From Natranaerofaba carboxydovora (lineage in GTDB: Bacteria > Bacillota > Natranaerobiia > Natranaerobiales > Natranaerofabaceae), in NCBI RefSeq assembly GCF_022539405.1, contig NZ_CP054394.1, positions 2,178,501 through 2,242,500 of the forward strand: DNA of 64,000 bases. Direction: 5' to 3'. The notes under the pieces were generated by a model. It did not search any database and was not told where the DNA came from. It worked only from the letters and a program-made list of their open reading frames with translations. Positions 41,919 to 55,778 of this stretch are shown in pieces. Position 1 is the first letter of the stretch, and each line of letters begins with the position of its first letter. The translations under genes and the position numbers were made by a program.

Positions 41919-43333
41919 TATTTATCCACCCTTGACATCAATACTACACACTCCACATGAGCAGTTTGAGGAAACATATCTACCGGTTGGATTTCCTCTG
42001 CTTTGTATCCATGTTTAGCTAAAAACTTCATATCTCTTGCCTGAGTTATTGGATTACAGGAGATGTAAACCACTTTTTTCGGCGATATCTTAACTAGTGA
42101 GGACAAGAATTTTTCATCGCTTCCGCTCCTTGGAGGATCCATTATAACTACATCTAGTTTTTCACCGCTTTCCTTCATCTTGAGCATAAACTCTCCAGCA
42201 TCTCCTTGATAGAAGCGAGCATTATTTACTTGGTTTTGTTTAGCATTTTTGATGGAGTCCCGTACTGCATCTTTGTTCAATTCCACTCCTATCACCGATT
42301 TGACATTTTTGCTTAGGATTATCCCTATTGTTCCTATGCCTGAATAGGCATCCATGACCACTTCATTGCCTTTGAAATTGGCCATCTCTATGGCTTTACC
42401 GTACAGTTTTTCTGTTTGTTTAGGGTTAACTTGATAGAATGATTTTGATGATATGTTAAAGGTGTAACCGCATAGTGTATCCTGAATGGTTCCTTTTCCG
42501 TACAAGACTTTTTCTCTGTCACCCAACACCATACTAGTTCTTTTATTGTTAATATTCATGATAATAGTTTTGATTTCAGGGTGCTCTTTTCGCAAAGCCT
42601 TTATAAAGTTATTCTTCGATGCAAACATGGTACTAGGGGTGACTAGGATTACCATTATTTCCTTTGTGGCAAACCCTACCTTTACTAGGACATGCCTAAT
42701 TAGGCCTCTGCCGGTATCTTCATCATAGGGGTTCATTTTAAAGGACTTCATAAGTTTTCTTATGGTTTTGTGTATATCATCGGCCTTAGTACTCTGAATT
42801 AGACACCGATCCACTGGAATCACCTTATGGCTTTTTTCTTCATAGAAGCCTGAAACTATTTTTCCGTTTTTATATGAATATGTAGCATGGGCCTTGTTGC
42901 GGTAATCATAGGGGTTATCCATTGTAATAATGGAGTTTACTTTAGCAAAGGGCTTCATTAATTTTTCTACCATTAGCTGCTTATGTTGGAACTGATCCTT
43001 ATATGACATGTGCTGCAGTTGACATCCCCCACATTTATCGTAATGGGGGCACCTCGCTTTAACCCTTTTGGGAGATGGTTTCAATACCTTCAAAAGATTT
43101 CCTGTTATATGCCTTCCCTTTTTTATAATTTCTATTTTTGCAGTTTCATCTTTTATTAGGTTTGAGATTCGTATTTCTTGACCATTATAATTAACTATCC
43201 CTTTGCCCTCTGCATCTATGTCGATACATTTTGCTTCCACAATTTCTTTTTTAGAAGAGCCTCTTTTGCCGCTTGCTTTTTTGCTATTATTTTTTTTATT
43301 GTTACCTTTAAATTTTTGTTTTGTTTTTTTCAT
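41918..43333 (-). CDS. RNA uracil-C5 methyltransferase, RlmD/TrmA type (second of a tandem pair)
   Basis: 471 residues from ATG at 43333, with AAGGATGG upstream. A Lys/Asn/Ser-rich tail (about 1-30) precedes a TRAM domain, a 4Fe-4S site with CPHYDKCGGCQLQH, and the Rossmann methyltransferase domain with DAYSGIGTIGI, VIMDPPRSGSDE and the catalytic Cys in YISCNPITQARD. RlmD methylates U1939 of 23S rRNA (in Bacillus, related RlmCD does U747 and U1939). The basic tail is unusual in this acidic protein set. It is 38% or so longer than its TRAM core and follows a paralogue. Confidence 0.88.
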   Translation of the reverse strand: MKKTKQKFKGNNKKNNSKKASGKRGSSKKEIVEAKCIDIDAEGKGIVNYNGQEIRISNLIKDETAKIEIIKKGRHITGNLLKVLKPSPKRVKARCPHYDKCGGCQLQHMSYKDQFQHKQLMVEKLMKPFAKVNSIITMDNPYDYRNKAHATYSYKNGKIVSGFYEEKSHKVIPVDRCLIQSTKADDIHKTIRKLMKSFKMNPYDEDTGRGLIRHVLVKVGFATKEIMVILVTPSTMFASKNNFIKALRKEHPEIKTIIMNINNKRTSMVLGDREKVLYGKGTIQDTLCGYTFNISSKSFYQVNPKQTEKLYGKAIEMANFKGNEVVMDAYSGIGTIGIILSKNVKSVIGVELNKDAVRDSIKNAKQNQVNNARFYQGDAGEFMLKMKESGEKLDVVIMDPPRSGSDEKFLSSLVKISPKKVVYISCNPITQARDMKFLAKHGYKAEEIQPVDMFPQTAHVECVVLMSRVDK

Positions 43334-43435
43334 AATATCCATCCTTACTCTCAAAACTTTTTTCTGATGATGTTTGAGTCGTTCATACTTTATCAAACTT
43401 TTATAATAGCATCAACGTATTCCTACTGATATAAT

Positions 43436-44857
43436 TTATTTCTGTTCTATCAACACTATCGTCTCCACATGCACGCTCTGCGGAAACATATCCACTGGCT
43501 GCACAGCTTTGACATGATACTTAGTTTTGTCTGAGTTCACAAGTAGGTTCAAATCCCTTGCAAGAGTTGAAGGATTACATGAGACATATATTATTTTTTG
43601 AGACTTTAGATCCAATAATGCCTGCAAAAAATCTTTGTCACACCCTTTTCTAGGCGGGTCAACTACTACAATTTCAGGTTCTTGCTCTTTATGTTCTCTT
43701 AATTCATAAATAATCTCTTCTACTTTTCCATGCCAAAATACAGCTTTGTTTTCTAAATTATTTATCCCGGCATTATCCCTGGCATCATTAACAGCTTCCT
43801 TAACAACTTCCATCCCTATAACTTCATCAGCATATCTAGCAAAATTTAGAGCTATCGTACCAATCCCACAATAAGCATCTATAACCAGTTTATTTTTTAT
43901 ATTTGTTTCATTTGTTTCATTATGTAAACAAGCTAGCTCTATACTCTTGTTATATAGCTTTTCTGCTTGAAAAGAGTTAACCTGATAAAAGGCAGCCGGT
44001 GAAATTTTAAATTCTAAATTTCCCAGCTTATCTTTTAGATATGATCTACCCCAGATTGTCTTTTCTGCATCACCTAGGATCACATTTGTACGCTTTTGAT
44101 TAATGTTATGTACTATCCCTACTAGGTCTGTAACATTATCTTCTAACTCTTTAATTATCTTCTTCTTGTTGGGAAATTTGTTTTCCCTTGTTACAAAAAC
44201 AATCAAAATCTCTCCGCTATTTGCACCAACTCGAATTATCACATGACGTAATAACCCCTCATGTTTAGTTTCATCATAAGGAGGAATGTCGTATTTTTTC
44301 AGGATTTCTCTAACTTTTTTCAAAACTAAGTTGCCTCTTTCATCCTGGATCATGCAGTAGTCCACTGGTATTAGATTATGAGACCTTTTCTTAAAAAAAC
44401 CTAATTCTGTCTCATTGTCTATTTTTCGCACCGGCAGCTGAATTTTATTTCTATAGTTCCAGGGATGTTTCATACCCATTATCGGCAAAAATTCATACTC
44501 TTCGCTATCTATTCCACCAATTTTCTCTATATTCTCTTTTACCTGCTTTTCTTTAAATTTTAACTGCCCCTCATAACTAAGATGCTGAAGCTGACAACCT
44601 CCACAATCTTTATAATAAGGGCAGGGCGGGCTCACTCTATCTTTCGAGCTAGTCTTTATCTCTGTAATCAAAGCCCTGGCATAATTTTTCTTAGTACTTA
44701 TCACTTCACATTCAACCTCTTCTTCGGGCAAGGCTTCAGGCACAAAAATAGCAAAGCCCTCATACCTTCCTATACCTTCTCCCTGGTGATTCATATCATC
44801 TATATCAACGGTTATTCTGTCTCCAACTTTCACCGGGATGGTTTTTTTCTTACCCAT
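43436..44857 (-). CDS. RNA uracil-C5 methyltransferase, RlmD/TrmA type (first of a tandem pair)
   Basis: 473 residues. TRAM domain (DRITVDIDDMNHQGEGIGRYEGFAIFVPEALPEEEV), Fe-S ligands CPYYKDCGGCQLQH, SAM-binding DAYCGIGTIAL, VVVDPPRKGCD and the catalytic Cys in YVSCNPSTLARD are all present. It is closely related to the next gene downstream but not identical, and has no basic tail. Two paralogues side by side may share out the 23S rRNA targets U747 and U1939, or one may act on tRNA. The 102-bp spacing suggests one transcript. Confidence 0.9.
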   Translation of the reverse strand: MGKKKTIPVKVGDRITVDIDDMNHQGEGIGRYEGFAIFVPEALPEEEVECEVISTKKNYARALITEIKTSSKDRVSPPCPYYKDCGGCQLQHLSYEGQLKFKEKQVKENIEKIGGIDSEEYEFLPIMGMKHPWNYRNKIQLPVRKIDNETELGFFKKRSHNLIPVDYCMIQDERGNLVLKKVREILKKYDIPPYDETKHEGLLRHVIIRVGANSGEILIVFVTRENKFPNKKKIIKELEDNVTDLVGIVHNINQKRTNVILGDAEKTIWGRSYLKDKLGNLEFKISPAAFYQVNSFQAEKLYNKSIELACLHNETNETNIKNKLVIDAYCGIGTIALNFARYADEVIGMEVVKEAVNDARDNAGINNLENKAVFWHGKVEEIIYELREHKEQEPEIVVVDPPRKGCDKDFLQALLDLKSQKIIYVSCNPSTLARDLNLLVNSDKTKYHVKAVQPVDMFPQSVHVETIVLIEQK

Positions 44858-44915
44858 TTCGTCACTCGCTCCTTCGTTAATGAAATTATATTTGATTTGT
44901 ACTGTTTCACAAATT

Positions 44916-45236
44916 CTAGAATATATTTCTTATCCCAATAACAAATATCATTCCGGTAAATACAGTAAGCATCATATTTTTAGTCTTAATAGCAGTCAAA
45001 AAAGTAGGTACTGCTGCTAGTAGGAAAGGATTATCAAAAGAAATAAACAGTTCTGACTCTTCCATCATTACCCCTGGAGCTAGAAGAGCTGCTAATATTG
45101 CAACAGGTACGTAGTTTAACCACCTAATGACAATATCAGGAATTTCTAAGCGACTAAAAAGTGCTAGGGGTAAAAACCTGGGGATATAAGTGACAACCGC
45201 CATTCCGATGAGTATTAACAATACTTTATGGTCCAT
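44916..45236 (-). CDS. azlD: Branched-chain amino acid export protein AzlD
   Basis: 106 residues, four hydrophobic helices. TYIPRFLPLALF near the start and FLLAAVPTFLTAIKTKNMMLTVFTGMIFVI are typical of AzlD. AzlD is the small subunit of the AzlCD exporter of branched-chain amino acids. It follows azlC by 51 bp, probably one operon. Confidence 0.9.
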   Translation of the reverse strand: MDHKVLLILIGMAVVTYIPRFLPLALFSRLEIPDIVIRWLNYVPVAILAALLAPGVMMEESELFISFDNPFLLAAVPTFLTAIKTKNMMLTVFTGMIFVIGIRNIF

Positions 45237-45287
45237 ATTATTTCCTCCTAGATCAACCCTTTAAATTATTCATCTTTTTATTTATCT

Positions 45288-46001
45288 TTAGTTATCCTTA
45301 TTAGTTTTACTATTCTGACCGTCTGTTTGGTTTTTATGGTTATTTTCCATTATAAGCCCAATCGTTGCAGCAATAATTGTCGAAGCCATTATATACCAGT
45401 TGTTATCCGGAAAGAAAACATTAAAAACCAAGGCAAAAAAAGCAGAAATTAATGCAATCTGAATTAATCTAAAATTATTAAGCTGAATTGTTAACAAAAA
45501 TATAAACATGGCATACAAAACAAAATCAAAGCCAAGAGCTTCTGTATCAGGAACAAGCTGATGAAAATAAGCTCCTGCTGCACTTCCCAATATCCAGGCG
45601 CCATGGGAAGTAAATTGAAGCCCCAAAACAAACTTCTCATCTCGATCATAATTTTTAAACTCTACAGAATTAACTGCATAAGTTTCATCAGTGATTCCAA
45701 AGGCTGCAATAGGCAAAATTTTCCCGGGGAATTTTTTAAAGTTAACAGAAAGGGATGCACTCATCAGTAGATGACGCAAATTAACAAGAAAAGTAGTAGT
45801 AATAATACTAAAAGGATCAGCGCCCCTACCAAAAAGTTCTACTCCTATAAACTGAGCAGAACCTGCATAAACCAACACACTCATCATAACTGTCTCTATT
45901 AAATTTAGACCAACCTCTCTAGCTAAGACCCCATAAGCAAATCCAATGGGAATATATCCTAGTACAATCGGCAGTGCTTTTTTGGCACCTACTAAGTACA
46001 T
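45288..46001 (-). CDS. azlC: Branched-chain amino acid export protein AzlC
   Basis: 237 residues behind AGGGGTG. The AzlC pattern includes ALPIVLGYIPIGFAYGVLAREVGLNLIETVMMSVLVYAGSAQFIGVELF, LVNLRHLLMSASLS and GITDETYAVN. It has about six membrane segments and forms the large subunit of the AzlCD exporter. A charged C-terminal tail (ENNHKNQTDGQNSKTNKDN) is extra. The gene lies beyond the gatB terminator and so begins its own transcript. Confidence 0.92.
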   Translation of the reverse strand: MYLVGAKKALPIVLGYIPIGFAYGVLAREVGLNLIETVMMSVLVYAGSAQFIGVELFGRGADPFSIITTTFLVNLRHLLMSASLSVNFKKFPGKILPIAAFGITDETYAVNSVEFKNYDRDEKFVLGLQFTSHGAWILGSAAGAYFHQLVPDTEALGFDFVLYAMFIFLLTIQLNNFRLIQIALISAFFALVFNVFFPDNNWYIMASTIIAATIGLIMENNHKNQTDGQNSKTNKDN

Positions 46002-46058
46002 TGTTTTTCACCCCTAACGGAAGCAGCTTCTACAAACAGCATTAACAGACACAAACTT

Positions 46059-46104
46059 AATAAAATCCTGCTAAACCTCGTTAAAGATCTAGCAGGATTT
46101 TATT
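46059..46104 (-). terminator. Terminator of the gatCAB operon
   Basis: AATAAAATCCTGCTA and its exact complement TAGCAGGATTTTATT form a 15-bp stem with a 16-nt loop. It lies beyond the repeat at 46133-46192 that follows gatB. Confidence 0.75.
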
Positions 46105-46132
46105 ATACATTGTTAAACAAAATTTATTTAAT

Positions 46133-46192
46133 GATTCTGGTGCAAAAAGTCATATGAGCAAAATTTTATGAATAGACTTTTGCACCAGAATC
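46133..46192. repeat. Palindromic element, 60-bp minimal form
   Basis: Both ends (GATTCTGGTGCAAAAAGTC and GACTTTTGCACCAGAATC) enclose only short asymmetric segments, with no inner stems. Minus orientation relative to 49506-49728. It ends 4 bp before the gatB stop codon. Confidence 0.9.
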
Positions 46193-46196
46193 AAAC

Positions 46197-47621
46197 TTAA
46201 ATTTTTTCTTTTAAAAGATCATTAACCATTTGAGGATTGGCCTTACCTTTAGACTTTTTCATTACCTGACCAACCAAAAAGCCCATTGCTTTATCCTTAC
46301 CATTTCTAATATCCTCTATAGTTTCTGGGTTTTCTTCGATTACTTCTTCAACAAATTGCTCTATCTCACCCTGATCACTAATCTGTTTTAGACCTTTCTT
46401 TTCTACTACTTCTTCTGGTTTGTCTCCATTTTTGTACATTTCTTCAAAGACTTCTTTTGCAATTTTGCTGCTTATTGTTCCATCCTCTTCAAGTTTACAA
46501 AGTTCTACTAGCATATCAGATGTAATTTTTATTTCATCAATTTCTCTATTTTCTTCATTTAAAACCCTTAACAGATCACCCATTATCCAATTAGCTGGTT
46601 TTTTGGGATTTTCGGATTTCTTAGCGCATTCATCAAAATAATCAGCAATCTTTTTATCCGAAGTCAAAACTCCTGCATCATAGTCGCTCAAATTATACTC
46701 TGATACAAAGCGCTCTTTCTTTTCCTTGGGTAGTTCTGGAATATTGGCTCTAATCCTCTCAAGTTCAGATTCTTTCATCACAATAGGTGGTAGATCAGGT
46801 TCCGGGAAGTATCTGTAATCATGAGCTTCTTCCTTCGAACGCATAGAGATTGTCACCTGCTTACTCTCATCCCAGCGCCTTGTTTCCTGAACTATTTCTT
46901 CTCCGTATTCTAACGCTTCCATTTGACGCTCTACTTCATATTCAAGGGCTTTTTCTACAGCTTTAAAAGAGTTCATATTCTTAACTTCTGTCTTAGTCCC
47001 AAACTCATCGCTTCCTTTTGGCATTATAGAAACATTGGCATCACAGCGAAGGCTGCCCTCTTCCATTTTACAGTCAGACACTTCTGTATACTGCAAAATG
47101 TTTTTTAACGCCTCAAGGTAAGCTTTGGCTTCCTTGGGACTTCTGATATCCGGTTCAGTAACTATCTCAATAAGGGCAACTCCGGTTCTATTAAAGTCAA
47201 CCATCGAGTCCCCTCCGGCAGCATGCACAAGTTTACCTGCATCCTCTTCCATGTGAATTCTATTTATACGAACTTTCTTTTTCTCGCCTTCCACTTCTAC
47301 TTCTATATAGCCGTTTCTTGCAATTGGCAGGTCAAATTGTGATATCTGATAAGCCTTGGGCAGATCAGGATAAAAATAGTTTTTCCTATCAAACTTGCTA
47401 AATTCGGCAATTTCACAGTTCAAAGCCAACCCAGCAGTTACTGCAAGATCCAAAACATTTTTATTAAGAACCGGCAAAGTTCCAGGCATCCCTAGGCAGA
47501 TGGGACATACATTCTCATTTGGTTTCTTACCAAACTCTGTAGAACACCCACAAAATATCTTTGTATCTGTTAAAAGTTCGGCATGAACTTCAAGGCCAAT
47601 CACCGTTTCATATGACTGCAT
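46197..47621 (-). CDS. gatB: Aspartyl/glutamyl-tRNA amidotransferase subunit B
   Basis: 474 residues, full length. Catalytic kinase domain with [58 protein letters not shown] and the YQE-type C-terminal domain ([23 protein letters not shown]). It transamidates misacylated Glu-tRNA-Gln and/or Asp-tRNA-Asn with GatA-derived ammonia. It is the third gene of the gatC-gatA-gatB operon. Confidence 0.97.
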   Translation of the reverse strand: MQSYETVIGLEVHAELLTDTKIFCGCSTEFGKKPNENVCPICLGMPGTLPVLNKNVLDLAVTAGLALNCEIAEFSKFDRKNYFYPDLPKAYQISQFDLPIARNGYIEVEVEGEKKKVRINRIHMEEDAGKLVHAAGGDSMVDFNRTGVALIEIVTEPDIRSPKEAKAYLEALKNILQYTEVSDCKMEEGSLRCDANVSIMPKGSDEFGTKTEVKNMNSFKAVEKALEYEVERQMEALEYGEEIVQETRRWDESKQVTISMRSKEEAHDYRYFPEPDLPPIVMKESELERIRANIPELPKEKKERFVSEYNLSDYDAGVLTSDKKIADYFDECAKKSENPKKPANWIMGDLLRVLNEENREIDEIKITSDMLVELCKLEEDGTISSKIAKEVFEEMYKNGDKPEEVVEKKGLKQISDQGEIEQFVEEVIEENPETIEDIRNGKDKAMGFLVGQVMKKSKGKANPQMVNDLLKEKI

Positions 47622-47679
47622 ATGTTTTCCCCCTTTATATTGCTTAAACTTACAACAAACTTATAACTTACCTGCTATT

Positions 47680-49143
47680 TTAGCTCTCTCCTGGTATCTT
47701 TTGCCCCAAATTCAGTGTTTTTTCTAATTCTGATGCCACCTGCAGTACTTTAGCTTCATCAAAAGGCTTACCTATAATCTGAATACCTACAGGGTTTCCT
47801 TCAACAAAGCCGCAAGGAACTGAAATTGCAGGGAGTCCGGCAAGGTTAACCGGTACGGTACAGATGTCGTTTAAATACATGGTAGCTGGATCATCAATCT
47901 GCTCACCTATATTAAATGGCAGAGTTGGAGTAGTTGGCGCCATCAGAACATCATATTTTCCAAATATGTCTTCGAACTCTCTTTTAATCAGAGTTCTAAC
48001 TTTTAAACCTTTAAGGTAATAATCATCATAATACCCAGAGCTCAAAGCATAATTTCCAAGCATAATTCTTCTTTTAACCTCTTCTCCAAAACCCTGACTT
48101 CTAGTTTCATAGTAAAGACTCTTTAGATTCTCATCAGATAATCTTGTTCCATACCTTACACCATCAAATCTGGCAAGGTTACTTGATGCTTCTGCAGGAC
48201 TTATAAGATAATAGGAAGTAAGTGCATACTCTGTGGTTGGAAGTGATATATCTTCCACCATAGCTCCTTGATCATCAATAGTATTTATAGCATTTTTGAC
48301 TACATTTTTTATTTCACTTTTTACCCCTAGTTGGAAATATTCCTCCGGTATACCAATTTTCATTCCATTGACACCTTTGTCTAATGATTTAGTAAAATCA
48401 GGTGCATCTATGTCAGCAGAAGTGGAATCCATCTCATCATGGCCAGATATAACGTTCATACTAAGAGCAACATCTTTAACATTTCTAGCAAAAGGACCTA
48501 TCTGATCAAAAGATGACGCAAAAGCCACAAGTCCGTATCTAGATACTCTTCCGTATGTAGGCTTAAAACCCACTACACCACAAAAGGCTGCAGGTTGTCT
48601 GATAGAACCACCCGTGTCTGATCCAAGAGCAAGGGGTACTTCCGCTGAAGCAACAGATGCAGCAGACCCCCCACTTGAACCACCAGGAACTTTATTCAAA
48701 TCCCAGGGATTTTTGGTGGTAAAAAACGCAGAGTTTTCGGTAGATGAACCCATGGCAAATTCGTCTAAATTAGTTTTTCCTACCATAATAAACCCTGTAT
48801 CTCGAAGCATTTTGACAACGGTCGCATCAAAAGGAGGCACAAAATTTTCAAGTATTTTTGATGCACACGTAGTCTTAATACCATCAGTACACATATTGTC
48901 TTTAATTGCGACAGGTACCCCAGCGTAAGGCGGGAGTTTTTCTCCCTTAGCCCTGTTGTCATCTATTTCTTCAGCTTTACTTATTGCTGTCTCTTCATCT
49001 ACGGATATAAACGCATTAATTTTTTCATCTACTTCATTAATTCTTGAAAAGGTTGAGGTGACCAATTCTTTTGCACTAAACTCTTTTTTATCAAGTCCCT
49101 CTTTAGCTTCATAGAGACTTAGTTTATGTAATTTCATAGGCAT
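47680..49143 (-). CDS. gatA: Aspartyl/glutamyl-tRNA amidotransferase subunit A
   Basis: 487 residues. The amidase Ser-cisSer-Lys triad lies in VAIKDNMCT, GGSSGGSAASVASAEVPLALGSDTGGSIRQPAAFCG. GatA hydrolyses glutamine and sends ammonia to GatB. Two ATG codons 6 bp apart follow GGAGG; the first is used here, although the second (49137) has the more usual spacing. It lies 22 bp after gatC. Confidence 0.97.
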   Translation of the reverse strand: MPMKLHKLSLYEAKEGLDKKEFSAKELVTSTFSRINEVDEKINAFISVDEETAISKAEEIDDNRAKGEKLPPYAGVPVAIKDNMCTDGIKTTCASKILENFVPPFDATVVKMLRDTGFIMVGKTNLDEFAMGSSTENSAFFTTKNPWDLNKVPGGSSGGSAASVASAEVPLALGSDTGGSIRQPAAFCGVVGFKPTYGRVSRYGLVAFASSFDQIGPFARNVKDVALSMNVISGHDEMDSTSADIDAPDFTKSLDKGVNGMKIGIPEEYFQLGVKSEIKNVVKNAINTIDDQGAMVEDISLPTTEYALTSYYLISPAEASSNLARFDGVRYGTRLSDENLKSLYYETRSQGFGEEVKRRIMLGNYALSSGYYDDYYLKGLKVRTLIKREFEDIFGKYDVLMAPTTPTLPFNIGEQIDDPATMYLNDICTVPVNLAGLPAISVPCGFVEGNPVGIQIIGKPFDEAKVLQVASELEKTLNLGQKIPGES

Positions 49144-49165
49144 ATCTCCTCCAATCGAATTAGCT

Positions 49166-49456
49166 TTATTCTTCTATAATTCTTGGAACTTTAAAGTATC
49201 CATCTTCTTTATCAGGTGCATTTTCAAGAGCCTTTTCTGTAGATAGAGATTCTCTTCTTTCGTCATTTCTAAAGACATTTTTCATATCTAGAGCATGAGC
49301 AGTTGGCTCTACCCCATCAAGGTCTAACTCCTGTAATTTGTCTGCCCACTTTAGTACCTCTCCTAGCTGCTCTGCAAAAGCGTCCACATCTTCATCCTTG
49401 ACATAAAGCCTCCCTAGATCCGCTACATGCCTGACAATATCCTTATCAACCTTCAT
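49166..49456 (-). CDS. gatC: Aspartyl/glutamyl-tRNA amidotransferase subunit C
   Basis: 96 residues, normal length. VRHVADLGRLYVKDEDVDAFAEQLGEVLKWADKLQELDLDGVEPTAHAL and the C-terminal LENAPDKEDGYFKVPRIIEE are classic GatC. It stabilises the GatAB complex. First gene of the operon; a full-length repeat element lies upstream at 49506-49728. Confidence 0.96.
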   Translation of the reverse strand: MKVDKDIVRHVADLGRLYVKDEDVDAFAEQLGEVLKWADKLQELDLDGVEPTAHALDMKNVFRNDERRESLSTEKALENAPDKEDGYFKVPRIIEE

Positions 49457-49505
49457 ATCACTTACTCCCTCCTTTTATCGATTTCTGTTCATAATTGTAA
49501 AACTT

Positions 49506-49728
49506 GATTCTGGTGCAAAAAGTCTATTCACATAAGTAAAGTGTTTTTAATTGATACATCTAAGATTCGTCAGCAGTCGAAATAAGGCTACCTAATCGAA
49601 TAACTCATCCTGAGTCAGGTTAGCTAATGACATCGGGGTCATTAGACCTTATTTCTACCAGCTCCCTCATCAAGATGTATTGCAATTAAAAACAAAACTT
49701 TGATCATATGACTTTTTGCACCAGAATC
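49506..49728. repeat. Full-length palindromic element (223 bp)
   Basis: Perfect ends GATTCTGGTGCAAAAAGTC and GACTTTTTGCACCAGAATC. Going in: arm TATTCACATAAGTAAAGTG against CAAAACTTTGATCATAT, then TTTTTAATT/AATTAAAAA, then ATACATCT/AGATGTAT, then GTCGAAATAAGGC against GACCTTATTTC, then two apical hairpins ACTC/GAGT and CTAATGAC/GTCATTAG. Compared with 13460-13675 the ends and both apical hairpins show paired compensating changes. No coding content. Confidence 0.92.
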
Positions 49729-49778
49729 AAAACTTTCATAGAATCATCACTTCTTAAGTCCGCTGCCACAAATCCCCA

Positions 49779-54200
<4,422 letters not shown>

Positions 54201-54268
54201 CACCCTTACTTTACATGTTTTTTCATACCTTAATATTTTACCATTAAAATAAAATAAACAAAAGAAAA

Positions 54269-54295
54269 GTAATCCAATATATTTCATGGATTACT
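54269..54295 (-). terminator. Terminator of the purine operon
   Basis: AGTAATCCA and TGGATTACT form a 9-bp stem, followed on the minus strand by a T-rich run. It lies 54 bp past the purD stop. Confidence 0.75.
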
Positions 54296-54349
54296 ATTGC
54301 GAGCTTTTGATTTGTGAGGTCTTTAGCAAATCCTAGCGAGTCGTTGGTA

Positions 54350-55624
54350 TTATAGATTAACTCCCTTATCGCCAATATCCCTTCTATAATGCATATCCTT
54401 AAAATCTATCTGACCAAGTCTTCTATACGCCTTTTGCTGGGCATCTGCCAAAGTGTCAGCCATAGCAGTCACACCAAGAACCCTGCCACCTGCAGTGACA
54501 GGAACACCTTCTTTATCTTTGACGCCTGCTCCAAAAAGCATCACATCACTTGAATCATCAAAATCATCAATTCCCTTTATCTCATATCCTTTAGTATAAG
54601 ATCCAGGATAACCCCCAGATGCTGCTACCACACACACAGCAGGTCTATCATCCCAATCAAGGGTAATACTATCTAATTTACCATTACATGCTGCGATCAT
54701 AACATCCACCAGGTCAGTTTTTAACCTTGGAATCACAGCCTGAGCTTCAGGATCACCAAATCTGACATTAAACTCCAATACCTTTGGCCCTTGTTCTGTC
54801 ATGATCAGTCCGGCATAAAGAATGCCTTTAAAGGGAACCCCTTTTTCACCCATTGCTTTGACTGTAGGCTTTAGAACATTTTTTGTGGTAAAGTCCATGT
54901 CTTCATCACTAAAGATGGGCGCTGGCGAATATGCTCCCATGCCACCGGTATTTGGCCCTCTATCACCATCATAAGCAGGTTTATGGTCCTGACTAGATAC
55001 CATGGGAATAATATTTTCCCCATCACAAAAAGCAAGAACCGATACTTCCTGACCTTCTAAGTACTCTTCAATCAAAATTTTGGCGCTAGCATCTCCAAAC
55101 TCTTTTTCTTCCATAAAACCTACCACTGTCTGCAAAATCTCTTCTCTACTTTGTGCAATTACTACCCCTTTCCCGGCACAAAGACCATCAGCCTTTATGG
55201 CAACTGGCGGGACAAGAGAAGCGGCGAATTTTTTTGCTTCATCACTATCTGTAAACTCACTTGCTCTTGCCGTTGGTATATCATTTTCCTCCATTACCTG
55301 CTTGGCAAAGACTTTACTAGACTCTAATTTGGCAGCTTCTTTTGAAGGGCCAAATATTTTTAGCCCTTCCTTTTCAAATTCATCTACTATTCCTAAAGCA
55401 AGGGGGGCTTCAGGTCCTACTATAGTTAAATCGATCTCCTTTTCCTTGGCAAAAGAAACAAGAGAAGATATATCTTCAACTGAAATATCAACACAGCTAG
55501 CTTCCTTTTTAATCCCATAGTTCCCGGGTGCCACGAACAGCTCTTTTACTTTGGAACTTTCATTTATCTTTTTGCAAAGGGCGTGTTCCCTACCCCCTGA
55601 GCCAACCACCAAAACTCTCACCAA
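54350..55624 (-). CDS. purD: Phosphoribosylamine-glycine ligase PurD
   Basis: 424 residues, ATP-grasp type. Motifs: VLVVGSGGREHAL, TIVGPEAPLALGIVDEF, FGPSKEAAKLESSKVFAKQVM, IKADGLCAGKGVVIA, SQDHKPAYDGDRGPNTGGMGAYSPAP and LEFNVRFGDPEAQAVIPRL. It joins glycine to phosphoribosylamine, the second de novo purine step. It is the last gene of the operon, 155 bp after purH, with a repeat element between. Confidence 0.97.
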   Translation of the reverse strand: MVRVLVVGSGGREHALCKKINESSKVKELFVAPGNYGIKKEASCVDISVEDISSLVSFAKEKEIDLTIVGPEAPLALGIVDEFEKEGLKIFGPSKEAAKLESSKVFAKQVMEENDIPTARASEFTDSDEAKKFAASLVPPVAIKADGLCAGKGVVIAQSREEILQTVVGFMEEKEFGDASAKILIEEYLEGQEVSVLAFCDGENIIPMVSSQDHKPAYDGDRGPNTGGMGAYSPAPIFSDEDMDFTTKNVLKPTVKAMGEKGVPFKGILYAGLIMTEQGPKVLEFNVRFGDPEAQAVIPRLKTDLVDVMIAACNGKLDSITLDWDDRPAVCVVAASGGYPGSYTKGYEIKGIDDFDDSSDVMLFGAGVKDKEGVPVTAGGRVLGVTAMADTLADAQQKAYRRLGQIDFKDMHYRRDIGDKGVNL

Positions 55625-55663
55625 AAATCCCCCCTATTAACTCTATTTTTTAAATATATTCTT

Positions 55664-55760
55664 GATTCTGGTGCAAAAAGTCATATGAACAAAGTTTTGT
55701 TTTTAGATGTATCAATTAAAAACACTTTACTTATGTGAATAGACTTTTTGCACCAGAATC
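55664..55760. repeat. Palindromic element, 97-bp form, inside the purine operon
   Basis: Ends GATTCTGGTGCAAAAAGTC and GACTTTTTGCACCAGAATC. It has both outer arms and one GATACATCT segment, but no inner stem. Minus orientation. It lies between purH and purD, 18 bp from the purH stop. Confidence 0.9.
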
Positions 55761-55778
55761 ATTTTTTTGCAGGCAAAA

